From Proteobacteria bacterium CAG:495 (lineage in GTDB: Bacteria; Pseudomonadota; Alphaproteobacteria; RF32; CAG-239): 24,108 nucleotides of DNA. Of this stretch, positions 1 to 6,913 are shown one piece after another (position 1 is the stretch's first letter; the number at the start of each line of letters is the position of its first letter). The stretch covers positions 11,158-35,265 of the forward strand of contig HF995320.1 of assembly GCA_000432275.1 (NCBI GenBank), written 5' to 3'. Position numbers and translations under genes: made by a program. The notes beneath the pieces were generated by a model. The model was given only the letters and a program-made list of their open reading frames with translations. It did not search any database and was not told where the DNA came from.

Positions 1-303
1 GTGGCCGGCAAAACCGGAACGGCCAACAAGCTTTCGGCTCAGGGAAAATACGTCGACAAGAAAGTCCGCACCACTTTTGTCGCCGCATTTCCGATTTCCA
101 ACCCCAAATATGCCTTAATCGTTATGCTGGACGAACCCAAACCGCTCAAAGAAACCTGGGGGTTTGTGACTTCCGGCTGGAATACGGTGCCGACGGCGGC
201 AAAAATCATTGAAGCAATAGCCCCGCAATTAAACATCAAGGCCAATTACGACCTTGACGAGCTGCGCCGCAACAGAATTATTGAGGCGGCATACTCCCGC
301 TAA
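1..303 (+). CDS. ftsI: FtsI / penicillin-binding protein 3, C-terminal fragment
   Basis: This is the 3' end of a division-specific peptidoglycan transpeptidase; the gene begins upstream of the window, so the first codon here is not a start. The fragment opens with VAGKTGTANK, which carries the KTGT box (third conserved motif of penicillin-binding transpeptidases, lining the active site). It continues with an AAFP segment and VMLDEPKP, typical of alphaproteobacterial FtsI, and the closing AGWN-like segment SGWNTVPTAAKII. The SxxK serine and SxN motif lie outside the window. FtsI crosslinks septal peptidoglycan in the periplasm. An intrinsic terminator follows at 346-371, so no murE or other dcw gene follows here. 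The family is certain; FtsI over PBP2 rests on the C-terminal pattern. Confidence 0.88.
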   Translation: MAGKTGTANKLSAQGKYVDKKVRTTFVAAFPISNPKYALIVMLDEPKPLKETWGFVTSGWNTVPTAAKIIEAIAPQLNIKANYDLDELRRNRIIEAAYSR

Positions 304-326
304 AAACGCTTGTTAAAACAAAAGTC

Positions 327-617
327 TCATTTTTCAAACATAATAAAAGCCCTTCGTTCAAACAGGGCTTTATTTGTTGCCGGCGGTGAACGAGATCGAT
401 GCTCGATGTTGACCTGTTTGTTGTAGAGCGCCAGCAGACGCTTGAAAAAGACAAAATAATACCCCTTGCCCCTTTCCAGCCGGTGCATATAACGGTAAGA
501 CACTCTGGCCGCGTCGGCGGCCTGTTCAAAGCTCAAACCACGCGCTAAGCGTTCTTCCCGCAGCATCAAACCGACGCTGCCGCGGACGGGTTTGGGGGCA
601 ATATTATCAATTATCAT
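327..617 (-). CDS. small XRE-type helix-turn-helix regulator, possibly impaired by start duplication
   Basis: A 96-residue product from the ATG at 617. Residues about 14-65 resemble a Cro/C1-type helix-turn-helix: LREERLARGLSFEQAADAAR followed by VSYRYMHRLERGKGY, the usual recognition-helix context. The rest is a short basic tail. The gene start is odd. A 37-bp tandem duplication puts a second ATG at 654, and the good Shine-Dalgarno (AAGGAG, 668-663, 8-base spacing) serves that upstream ATG. The upstream ATG opens a 15-codon frame (MIIDNIDPKTVKNDN, stop at 609-607) overlapping the real start out of frame. The regulator's own ATG has no Shine-Dalgarno. Either translation is coupled through the mini-ORF or the gene is crippled. 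A TTG at 647 is in frame and could also serve. The target is unknown. Confidence 0.6.
   Translation of the reverse strand: MIIDNIAPKPVRGSVGLMLREERLARGLSFEQAADAARVSYRYMHRLERGKGYYFVFFKRLLALYNKQVNIEHRSRSPPATNKALFERRAFIMFEK
346..376 (+). terminator. intrinsic terminator after ftsI
   Basis: Inverted repeat AAAGCCCT (346-353) / AGGGCTTT (364-371) with a 10-base loop, followed by TTTATTTG. It lies 43 bases past the ftsI stop and inside the 3' coding end of the convergent XRE gene, so the two genes overlap at their regulatory ends. Confidence 0.75.
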
Positions 618-654
618 TTTTGACGGTTTTGGGGTCAATATTATCAATTATCAT
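585..654 (-). repeat. 37-bp tandem duplication over the regulator start
   Basis: Minus-strand copies begin at 654 and 617. Each starts ATGATAATTGATAATATTG, then one changed base, CCCCAAA, one changed base, CCGTC. That is 31 of 33 bases identical. The 37-base period is not a multiple of three, so the copies are in different frames. Confidence 0.9.
607..654 (-). CDS. 15-codon upstream mini-ORF created by duplication
   Basis: ATG at 654 with AAGGAG 8 bases upstream encodes MIIDNIDPKTVKNDN and stops at TGA (609-607). It overlaps the regulator start at 617 in a different frame. Its first codons duplicate the regulator's N-terminus (MIIDNIAPKPV). It is the only well-placed ribosome binding site in this leader. 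It may be a coupling peptide or just a by-product of the duplication; no evidence it makes a functional peptide. Confidence 0.4.
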   Translation of the reverse strand: MIIDNIDPKTVKNDN

Positions 655-680
655 TTTTTTAGCTCCTTTTTGTTAATTGA

Positions 681-711
681 AAACAAAAACCTCCTTGAAA
701 AAACAAGGAGG
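681..711 (-). terminator. intrinsic terminator of the structured RNA
   Basis: On the minus strand CCTCCTTG (711-704) pairs with CAAGGAGG (697-690) across a 6-base T loop, followed by TTTTTGTTTT. The other strand has no T tract, so it points minus. It lies just upstream of the mini-ORF ribosome binding site, as in transcription attenuators. Confidence 0.75.
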
Positions 712-838
712 TGGAGCTCAAAAACTGTCGAGAACAGTCACGTTTATTCGACCGTAAAACGGCTTATGTCACGCACTCCACCACAAGGTGGAATCCCGAA
801 GATGTTTTTGAGACACCGCAGTCCGTCTCTGAACTGCA
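681..838 (-). ncRNA. structured leader or small RNA of unknown class ending in a terminator
   Basis: Minus-strand segment with many nested inverted repeats. There is a hairpin 818-822/833-837 (GCAGT/ACTGC). A long-range helix pairs 717-725 with 804-812 (CTCAAAAAC/GTTTTTGAG), extended by 710-713/814-817 (GGTG/CACC). Inside it are a CCACC-GGTGG hairpin (778-791), CCGT-ACGG (752-762) and CTGT-ACAG (725-737). An intrinsic terminator follows (690-711). A possible promoter TTGCAA-16-TAAACT (872-845) would start the RNA near 838, giving about 158 nt. The next gene is the XRE regulator, so this could be a 5' attenuator. The AGCTCC at 718-713 can also pair with the GGAGCT at the mini-ORF ribosome site (666-661). 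I do not recognise the class; a divergent 6S RNA is possible by size only. Confidence 0.5.
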
Positions 839-844
839 AGACTG

Positions 845-872
845 AGTTTACTTTATCTGGGAAGAATTGCAA
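845..872 (-). promoter_or_regulatory. candidate promoter for the structured RNA
   Basis: Minus-strand TTGCAA (872-867) and TAAACT (850-845), 16-base spacer. The predicted start near 838 coincides with the first RNA hairpin. Assigned by eye only. Confidence 0.3.
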
Positions 873-900
873 TCAAAAAAATAGCGGCGGGACAAACTGA

Positions 901-930
901 TGACCGCACCAAACATATTTGGCGCGGTCA
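901..930. repeat. 30-bp inverted repeat in intergenic DNA
   Basis: TGACCGC (901-907) / GCGGTCA (924-930), one mismatch, then CCAAA (909-913) / TTTGG (918-922) with loop CATA. There is no T tract on either strand, so it is not an obvious terminator. Apart from this hairpin I see nothing gene-like between about 875 and 996. Confidence 0.6.
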
Positions 931-978
931 GAAAGTTTTACCCGTGTTTAGGTATCGGAAAGCTTATTTGCGTCGATG

Positions 979-1012
979 AAAAAAACGGCGCGCAATGCGG
1001 ATATTTATCCGC
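979..1012 (-). terminator. probable terminator of the 796-residue protein gene
   Basis: A perfect palindrome GCGGATA-TT-TATCCGC (997-1012) lies 6 bases past the stop codon. A T7 run follows on the minus strand (985-979), 11 bases beyond the stem. An alternative GGCG/CGCC pairing (1013-1010 with 990-987) would place the T run directly after the stem. Confidence 0.4.
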
Positions 1013-1017
1013 CAAAG

Positions 1018-3408
1018 TTACCTGAACTGGCGTTCTGCGGCATTTTGCTTGATAAGTTTCATTGCGTCGTTGTATTTGTTGCGGTCGGCGTTGTCTTTGA
1101 GTTTGGTCTCGACTTTTGCGTCACTGCCTTCGCCGTTGCGTTCAACCGTACGGGAGGACTTGACGACGCCGCGTGCTTCCATAATTTTTTTACGGGCTTC
1201 GTTCTTGTCAAGCTTGGCAACGCTTTCGTGAATCTTGTCGACTTTGGCTTTGTCTTCATCCGAAAGCTTTTTGTATTCTTCGCTGTCTTTATCAAGGCGG
1301 GCTTTGTCTATCAAATCGGTGTATTGGGGTGTGCCGCTTTTTTCTTCAGCTTCTTTCAGTTTCTGATATTCCTGCGATTCCTTGAATTTTCCGTATTCCT
1401 CGTCGCTCATTGCGGCCGCTTTTTTTGCCAGAGACAGGCCGCGCAGCTCGCGAACCCGGTCAACCGTAAGTTTCTTTGCTTTTTCTTCGGCCGACTTCTC
1501 TTTCATCTTCTGCAGTTTTTCCATCATCTCCGGTTCGGCGTCTTTGAGCTTGCTCAGTTTCGGCACATTGTGAATTTGGCCGCCGTTTTCCAGTTGAGCC
1601 ACCATCAGGCGAGCCGCGTATTTGTCTTCGGCAATTCCCAAGTTGATTTCCGGCATATCTTTGGTCAGCGATTTAAAGTCTTCCACGCTGGGAATGTGTC
1701 CGTCTTTGCCGTTGACAATCATATAATCCGGGGTGGTATGCTTAATCGTAAGGTCCGTCAGCCCCTCTTTCTTTTTCTCCTCGCTGGGAGAGAGGTTATA
1801 GGCAAAAGAATGGTCGTCGGTTGGGATGATTTCGTAGCTGGAACCGTTGCTTTCGCAATATTTTTTTACCTTTTCTTCTTGTGCGGTATGCCAGTCGGAG
1901 TCCTTGGAATGAGGAGCGTCTTTTTCTTCCTCCGCGGTTATGACCGGATTGTCTTCTTCCTGTTTGGTCCGCGCATCTTCTTCTGCGGCTTTGGTCTCTT
2001 CCTCAGCCTTTTTACGTGCTTCTTCCTCGGCTTGAGCCTCCTGAGCGGCTTTACGGGCCTCTTCTGCTGATTTGGCTTCCTCTTCGGCAGTCGCCTCAGC
2101 CGCTTTTTGGGCCTCTTCTTCGGCAGCGGCCTTTGCTGCGTCTTCTTTCTCTTTGGCGCGTGCAGCGGCCTCGTTTTCTTCGTTTTGTTGCTTTTTCTCT
2201 TCGTCGGAAAGCTCGTTTCCTTCTTCTTTTTTGTTTTTGGATTCGTCAAACTCTTTTTTGATGTCTTCAAACTTGGACGGCTCAGCCAGATACTGCTCCA
2301 GCGAGATGCCGTTTTGAGTCAGGTACAGTTTAAAATCGTCGTCAAGAGTGATTTCTGTTTTTTCCGGCACCGGTTCGCCGCCGTCGCCGACTTCCGTCGT
2401 TCCGGCGGGTTGTTGGGTGTCCTGTCCTTCATTTTCGTTCAGGTTAATTTCGTCTTGCGAAGCAAATTGTCCGATGGTCGGGGTTTCGGCAGATTCTGCC
2501 GTGTTGGCGTTTGCACTGTCCAAGGTGGTCTGATTTTGCGCTTCTGCTTTTTGGTGATCTTCATAAGTCTTGGTCATCGCGGTCAGCGCGTTTAACATTG
2601 CCAGCGTTTCTTCGGGATTAAAGTTGGGGTTTTGTTCCTGAATCATGGCAAGATACTCGTTGCCGTGCTTTTCGTTATTCATAATCCCTTGCAGGATATT
2701 TCGGTTGACGCCCAAATTATAAGAATTAACATAAACGACATCGTCTCTGTATTTTTCTCTGTAGAGTTTCTGGAAAGTTTCAACATACTCGAGATCAGTG
2801 TAATCCCGGTCTTTCGGCATTTGTTCCATAATATCGTTAATGCATTTTAAGTCTGACGACAGGCCTATGGCATGTTGCTTATCTATATGGTTTTGCCTTT
2901 CTTCGTCGATTCTCGGTTTCAAAACGTCCTTCAGCCGGATTTTGTCTTGGAACAGACCCGGACGATATTCCTCGTTGGGAAAATTGCTGAAAGCTTCTAA
3001 GTCGTTGTAATCCAATCCCTGAAAGTTGTTTTTGATTAAATTGTGTGAGCGCTTGCGGAGGCTGCCGTCGCATTTCTTAAACGCGCGGCTGTCGCCCAGC
3101 GAAACTTCCGCGGCATGAACCACGTCCCAGAAACGGCCAAGGTCACGGTCTTCTACTTTAAGCTTGCCGCTATTGTAGTCTTGAATCATCCCCTCAATAT
3201 GCTTGATGTACTTTTTGCCGGTATCGCCGCATTTCTCCAGCTCCGGAAAACGGTCGTTGGGAGCCAGCTGTTTCAGCAGGTTAAAATGATCGAACACATT
3301 CATTGAGCTGAAATGTTTGGTGTAATTTTCTAAAATTTCTTCCCGTTGTTTAAATATGTCTTTTGATTCGTCAAATCCGAAATCATAGTCAAAATCAATT
3401 TCAGCCAT
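1018..3408 (-). CDS. large acidic coiled-coil protein of unknown function
   Basis: The product has 796 residues. The start at 3408 has a good ribosome site (AAAGGAG, 8 bases upstream). I do not recognise a family. Residues 1-285 look globular, with aromatic and charged residues and no signal peptide or membrane segment. Residues 285-350 are Asn/Gln/Thr/Glu-rich and probably disordered. Residues 390-485 are a strongly biased Ala/Glu/Lys tract with recurring AEEEA and AAEE units, which should form a long single helix or coiled coil, as in TolA spacers. Residues 500-796 are again mixed and highly charged, with several further helical Lys/Glu stretches. The protein is probably cytoplasmic, or secreted by a route without a cleaved N-terminal signal. 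A scaffold or effector role is speculation. It is monocistronic. Confidence 0.75.
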   Translation of the reverse strand: MAEIDFDYDFGFDESKDIFKQREEILENYTKHFSSMNVFDHFNLLKQLAPNDRFPELEKCGDTGKKYIKHIEGMIQDYNSGKLKVEDRDLGRFWDVVHAAEVSLGDSRAFKKCDGSLRKRSHNLIKNNFQGLDYNDLEAFSNFPNEEYRPGLFQDKIRLKDVLKPRIDEERQNHIDKQHAIGLSSDLKCINDIMEQMPKDRDYTDLEYVETFQKLYREKYRDDVVYVNSYNLGVNRNILQGIMNNEKHGNEYLAMIQEQNPNFNPEETLAMLNALTAMTKTYEDHQKAEAQNQTTLDSANANTAESAETPTIGQFASQDEINLNENEGQDTQQPAGTTEVGDGGEPVPEKTEITLDDDFKLYLTQNGISLEQYLAEPSKFEDIKKEFDESKNKKEEGNELSDEEKKQQNEENEAAARAKEKEDAAKAAAEEEAQKAAEATAEEEAKSAEEARKAAQEAQAEEEARKKAEEETKAAEEDARTKQEEDNPVITAEEEKDAPHSKDSDWHTAQEEKVKKYCESNGSSYEIIPTDDHSFAYNLSPSEEKKKEGLTDLTIKHTTPDYMIVNGKDGHIPSVEDFKSLTKDMPEINLGIAEDKYAARLMVAQLENGGQIHNVPKLSKLKDAEPEMMEKLQKMKEKSAEEKAKKLTVDRVRELRGLSLAKKAAAMSDEEYGKFKESQEYQKLKEAEEKSGTPQYTDLIDKARLDKDSEEYKKLSDEDKAKVDKIHESVAKLDKNEARKKIMEARGVVKSSRTVERNGEGSDAKVETKLKDNADRNKYNDAMKLIKQNAAERQFR

Positions 3409-3585
3409 TGAAAGTCTCCTTTATTCATTACCATTATTCTAGCCCGAAAAATGCTAAAAATCAATTAAAATTCGCGAAAATTTTGTCAAATTAACTTTTC
3501 TTTAACAATCTTGTTATCTTCGTTTCATTTAACTGTGCGAGAAAAGCGCTGCGGACAAAAATGTGTGTATAAAGCCAGACGCGGA

Positions 3586-3614
3586 TTGCACTTTTTGCCA
3601 TGGTCATCTATTGT
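3586..3614 (+). promoter_or_regulatory. candidate sigma-70 promoter for the outer-membrane protein pair
   Basis: TTGCAC (3586-3591), 17-base spacer, TATTGT (3609-3614). This gives a leader of about 30 bases before the ATG at 3650. The rest of the 3409-3649 intergenic region is AT-rich and shows no other clear element. Confidence 0.45.
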
Positions 3615-3649
3615 AAAAACAAAGAAATTTCTCTCGAGGATTAGATTTG

Positions 3650-4546
3650 ATGAAAAAGTTTTTGTTATTCTTGGGCGTTACCGGTGCGGCACTTTCTGTC
3701 GGAACCTCCGTTCAGGCTGCCGATGCTCCCGCCTATGGTGATTTGTACAATGTCGAGTGGTGTCCCTGCAACCCGGAAGAGCCTTTTGATGCCGACGGTT
3801 CCGTCGTTATGGGCAAAACCGTTATGTGTCCGTGCAACGGATTATATTCCGGTTACAAAAAAGGTTTTGACGAAGATATCCGCGACATCAAGCGCGCCGC
3901 CAAAACACAGCTTAACAAGCTGAACTATTTTAAATATTACATCGGTATGGATTACAACATTGCGTCTCCGTCTGCCGCGTCTGATCATCTGAGTATCGAC
4001 GATATTCGCTTTGCTAACGGTCCGATTAAGCTCAAAACCGACAACCTGATTGACGATCAGGATAACCTCTCTTTCGTTCTCGGTGCCCGGGTCAGCAAGT
4101 ATTGGGGACTGGAGGCTTTCTATGAGAAAACCTATGAAGATAAAACCCTCACTTCAATTGACAATCATACATTGAATACCGGCAGCAGTACGGGTGAATA
4201 CTTGATGAATGAGTTTACCACCAAATACAGCGCTTACGGTCTGGATTTGGTCGGATATATTCCGGTTTCCGCTTATTTTGATTTTGTCGGTTCTGTGGGC
4301 GTTGCCAAATATGATTTTGAAACCAGCGCCAATTTTGCGGTTTATGATGTTACCGGAATCAGATTAAAAGAGGTGGTCAGTAAAAAGTTTGACGACAGCA
4401 ATGTCGGCTGGCGTGCGGCAATCGGCGCTCAGGTTAATATTGCCGAAGGCGTGGCTTTGCGCGGTATGTATCGGTATGTTTCCATCGGAGGAGATATTGT
4501 TGACGATATGAGCGAAGTCTCGTTGGGCGTGCGTTTTCTGTTTTAG
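3650..4546 (+). CDS. exported OmpA-like beta-barrel protein with two CPC motifs
   Basis: A 298-residue product. ATG at 3650 is preceded by GAGGA with 9-base spacing; an in-frame TTG just before it is less likely. Residues 1-23 form a signal peptide, probably cleaved at VQA-AD. The mature protein has alternating hydrophobic/polar strands and ends GVRFLF, with the terminal Phe expected for BAM-assembled outer-membrane barrels. Near the N-terminus, residues 38-62 carry two CPCN motifs (Cys38, Cys40, Cys60, Cys62), absent from its paralogue downstream. Residues about 94 to the end align with the next gene (GMDYNI/GMDYVI, YSAYGLD/YKAYGLD, closing SLGVRF/SFGVRY). It is the first gene of a two-gene operon. 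Its function is unknown; a small surface barrel or porin-like protein is likely. Confidence 0.8.
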   Translation: MKKFLLFLGVTGAALSVGTSVQAADAPAYGDLYNVEWCPCNPEEPFDADGSVVMGKTVMCPCNGLYSGYKKGFDEDIRDIKRAAKTQLNKLNYFKYYIGMDYNIASPSAASDHLSIDDIRFANGPIKLKTDNLIDDQDNLSFVLGARVSKYWGLEAFYEKTYEDKTLTSIDNHTLNTGSSTGEYLMNEFTTKYSAYGLDLVGYIPVSAYFDFVGSVGVAKYDFETSANFAVYDVTGIRLKEVVSKKFDDSNVGWRAAIGAQVNIAEGVALRGMYRYVSIGGDIVDDMSEVSLGVRFLF

Positions 4547-4561
4547 TTAAGGATGAAACTG

Positions 4562-5314
4562 ATGAATAAACTTTTGTTGTTAAGCGGATTGGCTGCCGGG
4601 CTGGTTTTGAGTTCTGCTGCTCAGGCCCAGAGCTATAATCCGAATTATCCCTCGCAGGTCGGCGCTTCTTATTACAACAGCCGCCGTCCGGCTGCATCAT
4701 CCAACGGGTTGAAAAAGTTTTCAATCGGTATGGATTACGTTATCGGTTCAACCTCGGTTGCCGACAAAAACTTTATTATGAAAAGTCCCCTAACCGGAGG
4801 CAATGACTACACCGGCAGTACAGAGAATTTTGAGGATAAAATCGATGTTCTCAGCGGTAACGTCGGTGTTCGTCCGTTTAAATATTTCGGCGTTGAAGGT
4901 TTTTATCAACAGTCTTTGTCCGATAATCAGATTAAATATCAGGAGCATTATTCCGGTCTCGATAAGTTTGCGCAGGCCGAGTATAATATTGAGTACAAAG
5001 CTTATGGTTTGGATGCCATCTTCTATCTGCCGGTTGCATCCCGGTTTGAACTGATGGTGACCGGAGGTATCGCCAATTATGATATTTCGGCGGAAGCCAA
5101 ATTAAATGGATATTCTGAAAATTCCCTCAATATGGTGAGCGGCAGCAAAGTGAAGTTTGATGAAAATAAAACCGTTTTCCGTTACGGTGCCGGTGCTCAG
5201 TTTTGGATGACGCGTCGTTTGAACTTCCGACTGATGTATCGTCATATTCCGTTGGACGGCGATTTTATGGAAGACATTGACGAACTTTCTTTTGGCGTTA
5301 GATACAACTTCTAA
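4562..5314 (+). CDS. exported OmpA-like beta-barrel protein, paralogue of upstream gene
   Basis: A 250-residue product. I place the start at ATG 4562 because AAGGA (4549-4553) then sits 8 bases upstream; the in-frame ATG at 4553 overlaps that site and would add MKL. Residues 1-22 are a signal peptide ending AQA before QSYNP. The rest is a predicted eight-strand-type barrel with repeated aromatic/glycine strands and a terminal Phe (GVRYNF). It is homologous along most of its length to the preceding gene, indicating tandem duplication, but it lacks the Cys motifs and has a shorter Tyr/Asn/Pro-rich N-terminus. The 15-base gap after the upstream stop and a shared terminator indicate co-transcription. 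Outer-membrane location is inferred; the substrate or partner is unknown. Confidence 0.8.
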   Translation: MNKLLLLSGLAAGLVLSSAAQAQSYNPNYPSQVGASYYNSRRPAASSNGLKKFSIGMDYVIGSTSVADKNFIMKSPLTGGNDYTGSTENFEDKIDVLSGNVGVRPFKYFGVEGFYQQSLSDNQIKYQEHYSGLDKFAQAEYNIEYKAYGLDAIFYLPVASRFELMVTGGIANYDISAEAKLNGYSENSLNMVSGSKVKFDENKTVFRYGAGAQFWMTRRLNFRLMYRHIPLDGDFMEDIDELSFGVRYNF

Positions 5315-5327
5315 ATCATCCCTGATT

Positions 5328-5365
5328 AAAAAACCCCGGCTAACTAACCGGGGTTTTATTTTTTT
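5328..5365. terminator. bidirectional intrinsic terminator
   Basis: AAAACCCCGG (5330-5339) / CCGGGGTTTT (5348-5357), 8-base loop, followed by ATTTTTTT on the plus strand and an A-rich flank serving the minus strand. It separates the outer-membrane pair from the convergent flavin-reductase gene. Confidence 0.9.
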
Positions 5366-5370
5366 GTAAA

Positions 5371-6213
5371 TCAGGCCTTGGTTGCTTTTGCGCGTTTAAA
5401 AGCCTTGTTGTTGCCGTATTTTTTCTTTGACCGTTCTGCTGAGGCAGCCGTTTTGCTGCCGCGCATATCGCGGCCTTGTTTTGACCAGGCGTTTTTCTTG
5501 GGAGACTTCTCGTCTTTTTCCTCTCTGAGCGTTTGTTTGTCGCGGGGACGAAGCAGTATTTTTTCGGCAGAGGCTCTGAGCTTGGCCTTGGTTTCTTTTT
5601 CAGAGTCCAGAAGCTCGTTAAATTTTGACTTTCGGGGCTTGGTTTTGTTTTCCTTTGTCTTGTCGACCGACCATCCGAAAGCGCCGAGATCGCGTCCGAG
5701 CGTATAATAGCGGCCGTGAACATAAGCGAGCAGCCCAGCCTTTTCCAAAGCCAGTCGGCCGTCTTCTTCCAAATATCTGTCGTCAACGTTAACATTGACG
5801 ATTTCAGCCAGAAACATATCATGCGTTTTGAACGAGGTGACGGACTTCACTTTGCATTCCAAAGAAATCGGGGCTTTGCTCAGCATCGGCGCCGCCACTT
5901 TTTTGCAAGCTTCGATTTCCAGATTCATCTCTTTTATCTTGTCTGTATTCTTGCCGGACTTGACGCCGCAGTAATCACAGGCCTTTGCCAGTTCAAGCGT
6001 CGTAACGTTAATGACAAACTCGCCGGATTCTTTTATGATGTTATGCGAATAACGGCTCGGGCGTACCGAAATGTAAGTCATCGGCGGCTCTGAATTGACG
6101 ATTCCCGTCCAGGCAATCGTCAGCACGTTGGGTTTTTCCATTGTTCCGCAGGTTACCATAACAGGCGGTACCGGAGCCAGCATAGTGCCCGGTTTCCAAG
6201 ATATTTTGGTCAT
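5371..6213 (-). CDS. flavin reductase-like (flavoredoxin-type) protein with basic C-terminal tail
   Basis: A 280-residue product. ATG at 6213 is preceded by GAGGAG at good spacing. Residues 1-182 match the FMN-binding split-barrel of the flavin reductase-like/flavoredoxin family: an N-terminal PGTMLAPVPPVMVTCG strand, NVLTIAWTGIVNSEPPM, SVRPSRYSHNIIKESGEFVIN, and a late YVHGRYYTLGRDLGAFGWS segment. Such proteins bind FMN and pass electrons or reduce free flavin; members usually end near 190-200 residues. Here about 97 residues follow, very rich in Lys, Arg, Ser and Ala. They are probably disordered and might bind nucleic acid or membrane; this extension is the unusual feature. It is monocistronic, convergent with the barrel genes and divergent from the HIT gene. 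Confidence 0.85.
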   Translation of the reverse strand: MTKISWKPGTMLAPVPPVMVTCGTMEKPNVLTIAWTGIVNSEPPMTYISVRPSRYSHNIIKESGEFVINVTTLELAKACDYCGVKSGKNTDKIKEMNLEIEACKKVAAPMLSKAPISLECKVKSVTSFKTHDMFLAEIVNVNVDDRYLEEDGRLALEKAGLLAYVHGRYYTLGRDLGAFGWSVDKTKENKTKPRKSKFNELLDSEKETKAKLRASAEKILLRPRDKQTLREEKDEKSPKKNAWSKQGRDMRGSKTAASAERSKKKYGNNKAFKRAKATKA

Positions 6214-6345
6214 TTCTTTCTCCTCACAGGTTAAGTTGGCTTGAGCATATACCTTTTATTTTATTTGGCAAGTTTGATATCCGTTAAAATAAGTTGCGGC
6301 ATTTTCCGTTTGGGTAGTATGATATAAAAAAACAGGGAGGGTTTT

Positions 6346-6747
6346 ATGTGTATATTTTGCGACATTGTTTCTCGCCAAAGTCCGGCCGATATCATCTGGG
6401 AAAATGATGACGTCGTATGTTTCTTTCCGCGAAAGCCGGAGGCATACGGACATTGTCTGATTGTGCCACGTCGTCATTTTGATAACATTTTCGATATTGA
6501 TGACGCAACCCTGAAACAAGTGGCCTGTGCCGCAAAATACCTTTCTGCCGTACTAAAAAAGTCTCTCCAGGCTCGGGGTGTGAATTTGTTGCATGCCAGC
6601 GGCCGTGCAGCCGGACAATCGGTCGGGCATTTTCATCTGCATTTGCTGCCGCGCTATGTCGATGACGGTCTCAATGCCTGGCCCTGCCTTCCCAAAGTAA
6701 AGTTTAATCGGGAGGAGCTGCTCCAGAAAATAAAGTGCAGCTTATAA
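6346..6747 (+). CDS. HIT-family nucleotide hydrolase
   Basis: A 133-residue product with GGGAGG 6 bases before the ATG. The HIT signature GHFHLHLLPR places the histidine triad at His95, His97 and His99; His97 should be the nucleotide-accepting residue. Cys2 and Cys5 (MCIFC) form the N-terminal zinc half-site common in bacterial HIT proteins, and GHCLIVPRRH is the usual mid-domain strand. Proteins of this group hydrolyse purine nucleoside phosphoramidates or dinucleoside polyphosphates in the cytoplasm; the exact substrate cannot be told. Length is normal. The gene stands alone, with a shared bidirectional terminator downstream. Bases 6748-6862 show no further coding signal. Confidence 0.9.
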   Translation: MCIFCDIVSRQSPADIIWENDDVVCFFPRKPEAYGHCLIVPRRHFDNIFDIDDATLKQVACAAKYLSAVLKKSLQARGVNLLHASGRAAGQSVGHFHLHLLPRYVDDGLNAWPCLPKVKFNREELLQKIKCSL

Positions 6748-6862
6748 GCATCCGTAACCTGACGCTGTCGGGGCAGTCATCCTGCTTTTGTGTTTTTGCC
6801 GCTTCTTGGGGTATGCCTGGATGGTTGTCAGCTTCTGCGGAGGCAAAATTGTATTCTGATGA

Positions 6863-6899
6863 TAAAAAAAATCCCGCTTTGCGAGCGGGATTTTTTTTG
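6863..6899. terminator. bidirectional intrinsic terminator
   Basis: ATCCCGCT (6871-6878) / AGCGGGAT (6884-6891) with loop TTGCG, flanked by A8 on the left and T8 on the right. It ends both the HIT gene (plus) and secF (minus). Confidence 0.92.
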
Positions 6900-6913
6900 T
6901 TTGTACGGATTCG

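Noticed and set aside
592..900. 102-codon plus-strand frame through the structured RNA region
   Set aside because: Composition and repeats are explained by the hairpins and the duplicated regulator start; no ribosome site.
976..2070. Long plus-strand open frame of 364 codons rich in Phe and Leu
   Set aside because: It is antisense to the Glu/Lys/Ala-rich gene at 1018-3408. GAA/AAA/GCC codons read backwards give Phe/Leu-rich strings. It has no ribosome site, and the minus frame is longer with a good start.
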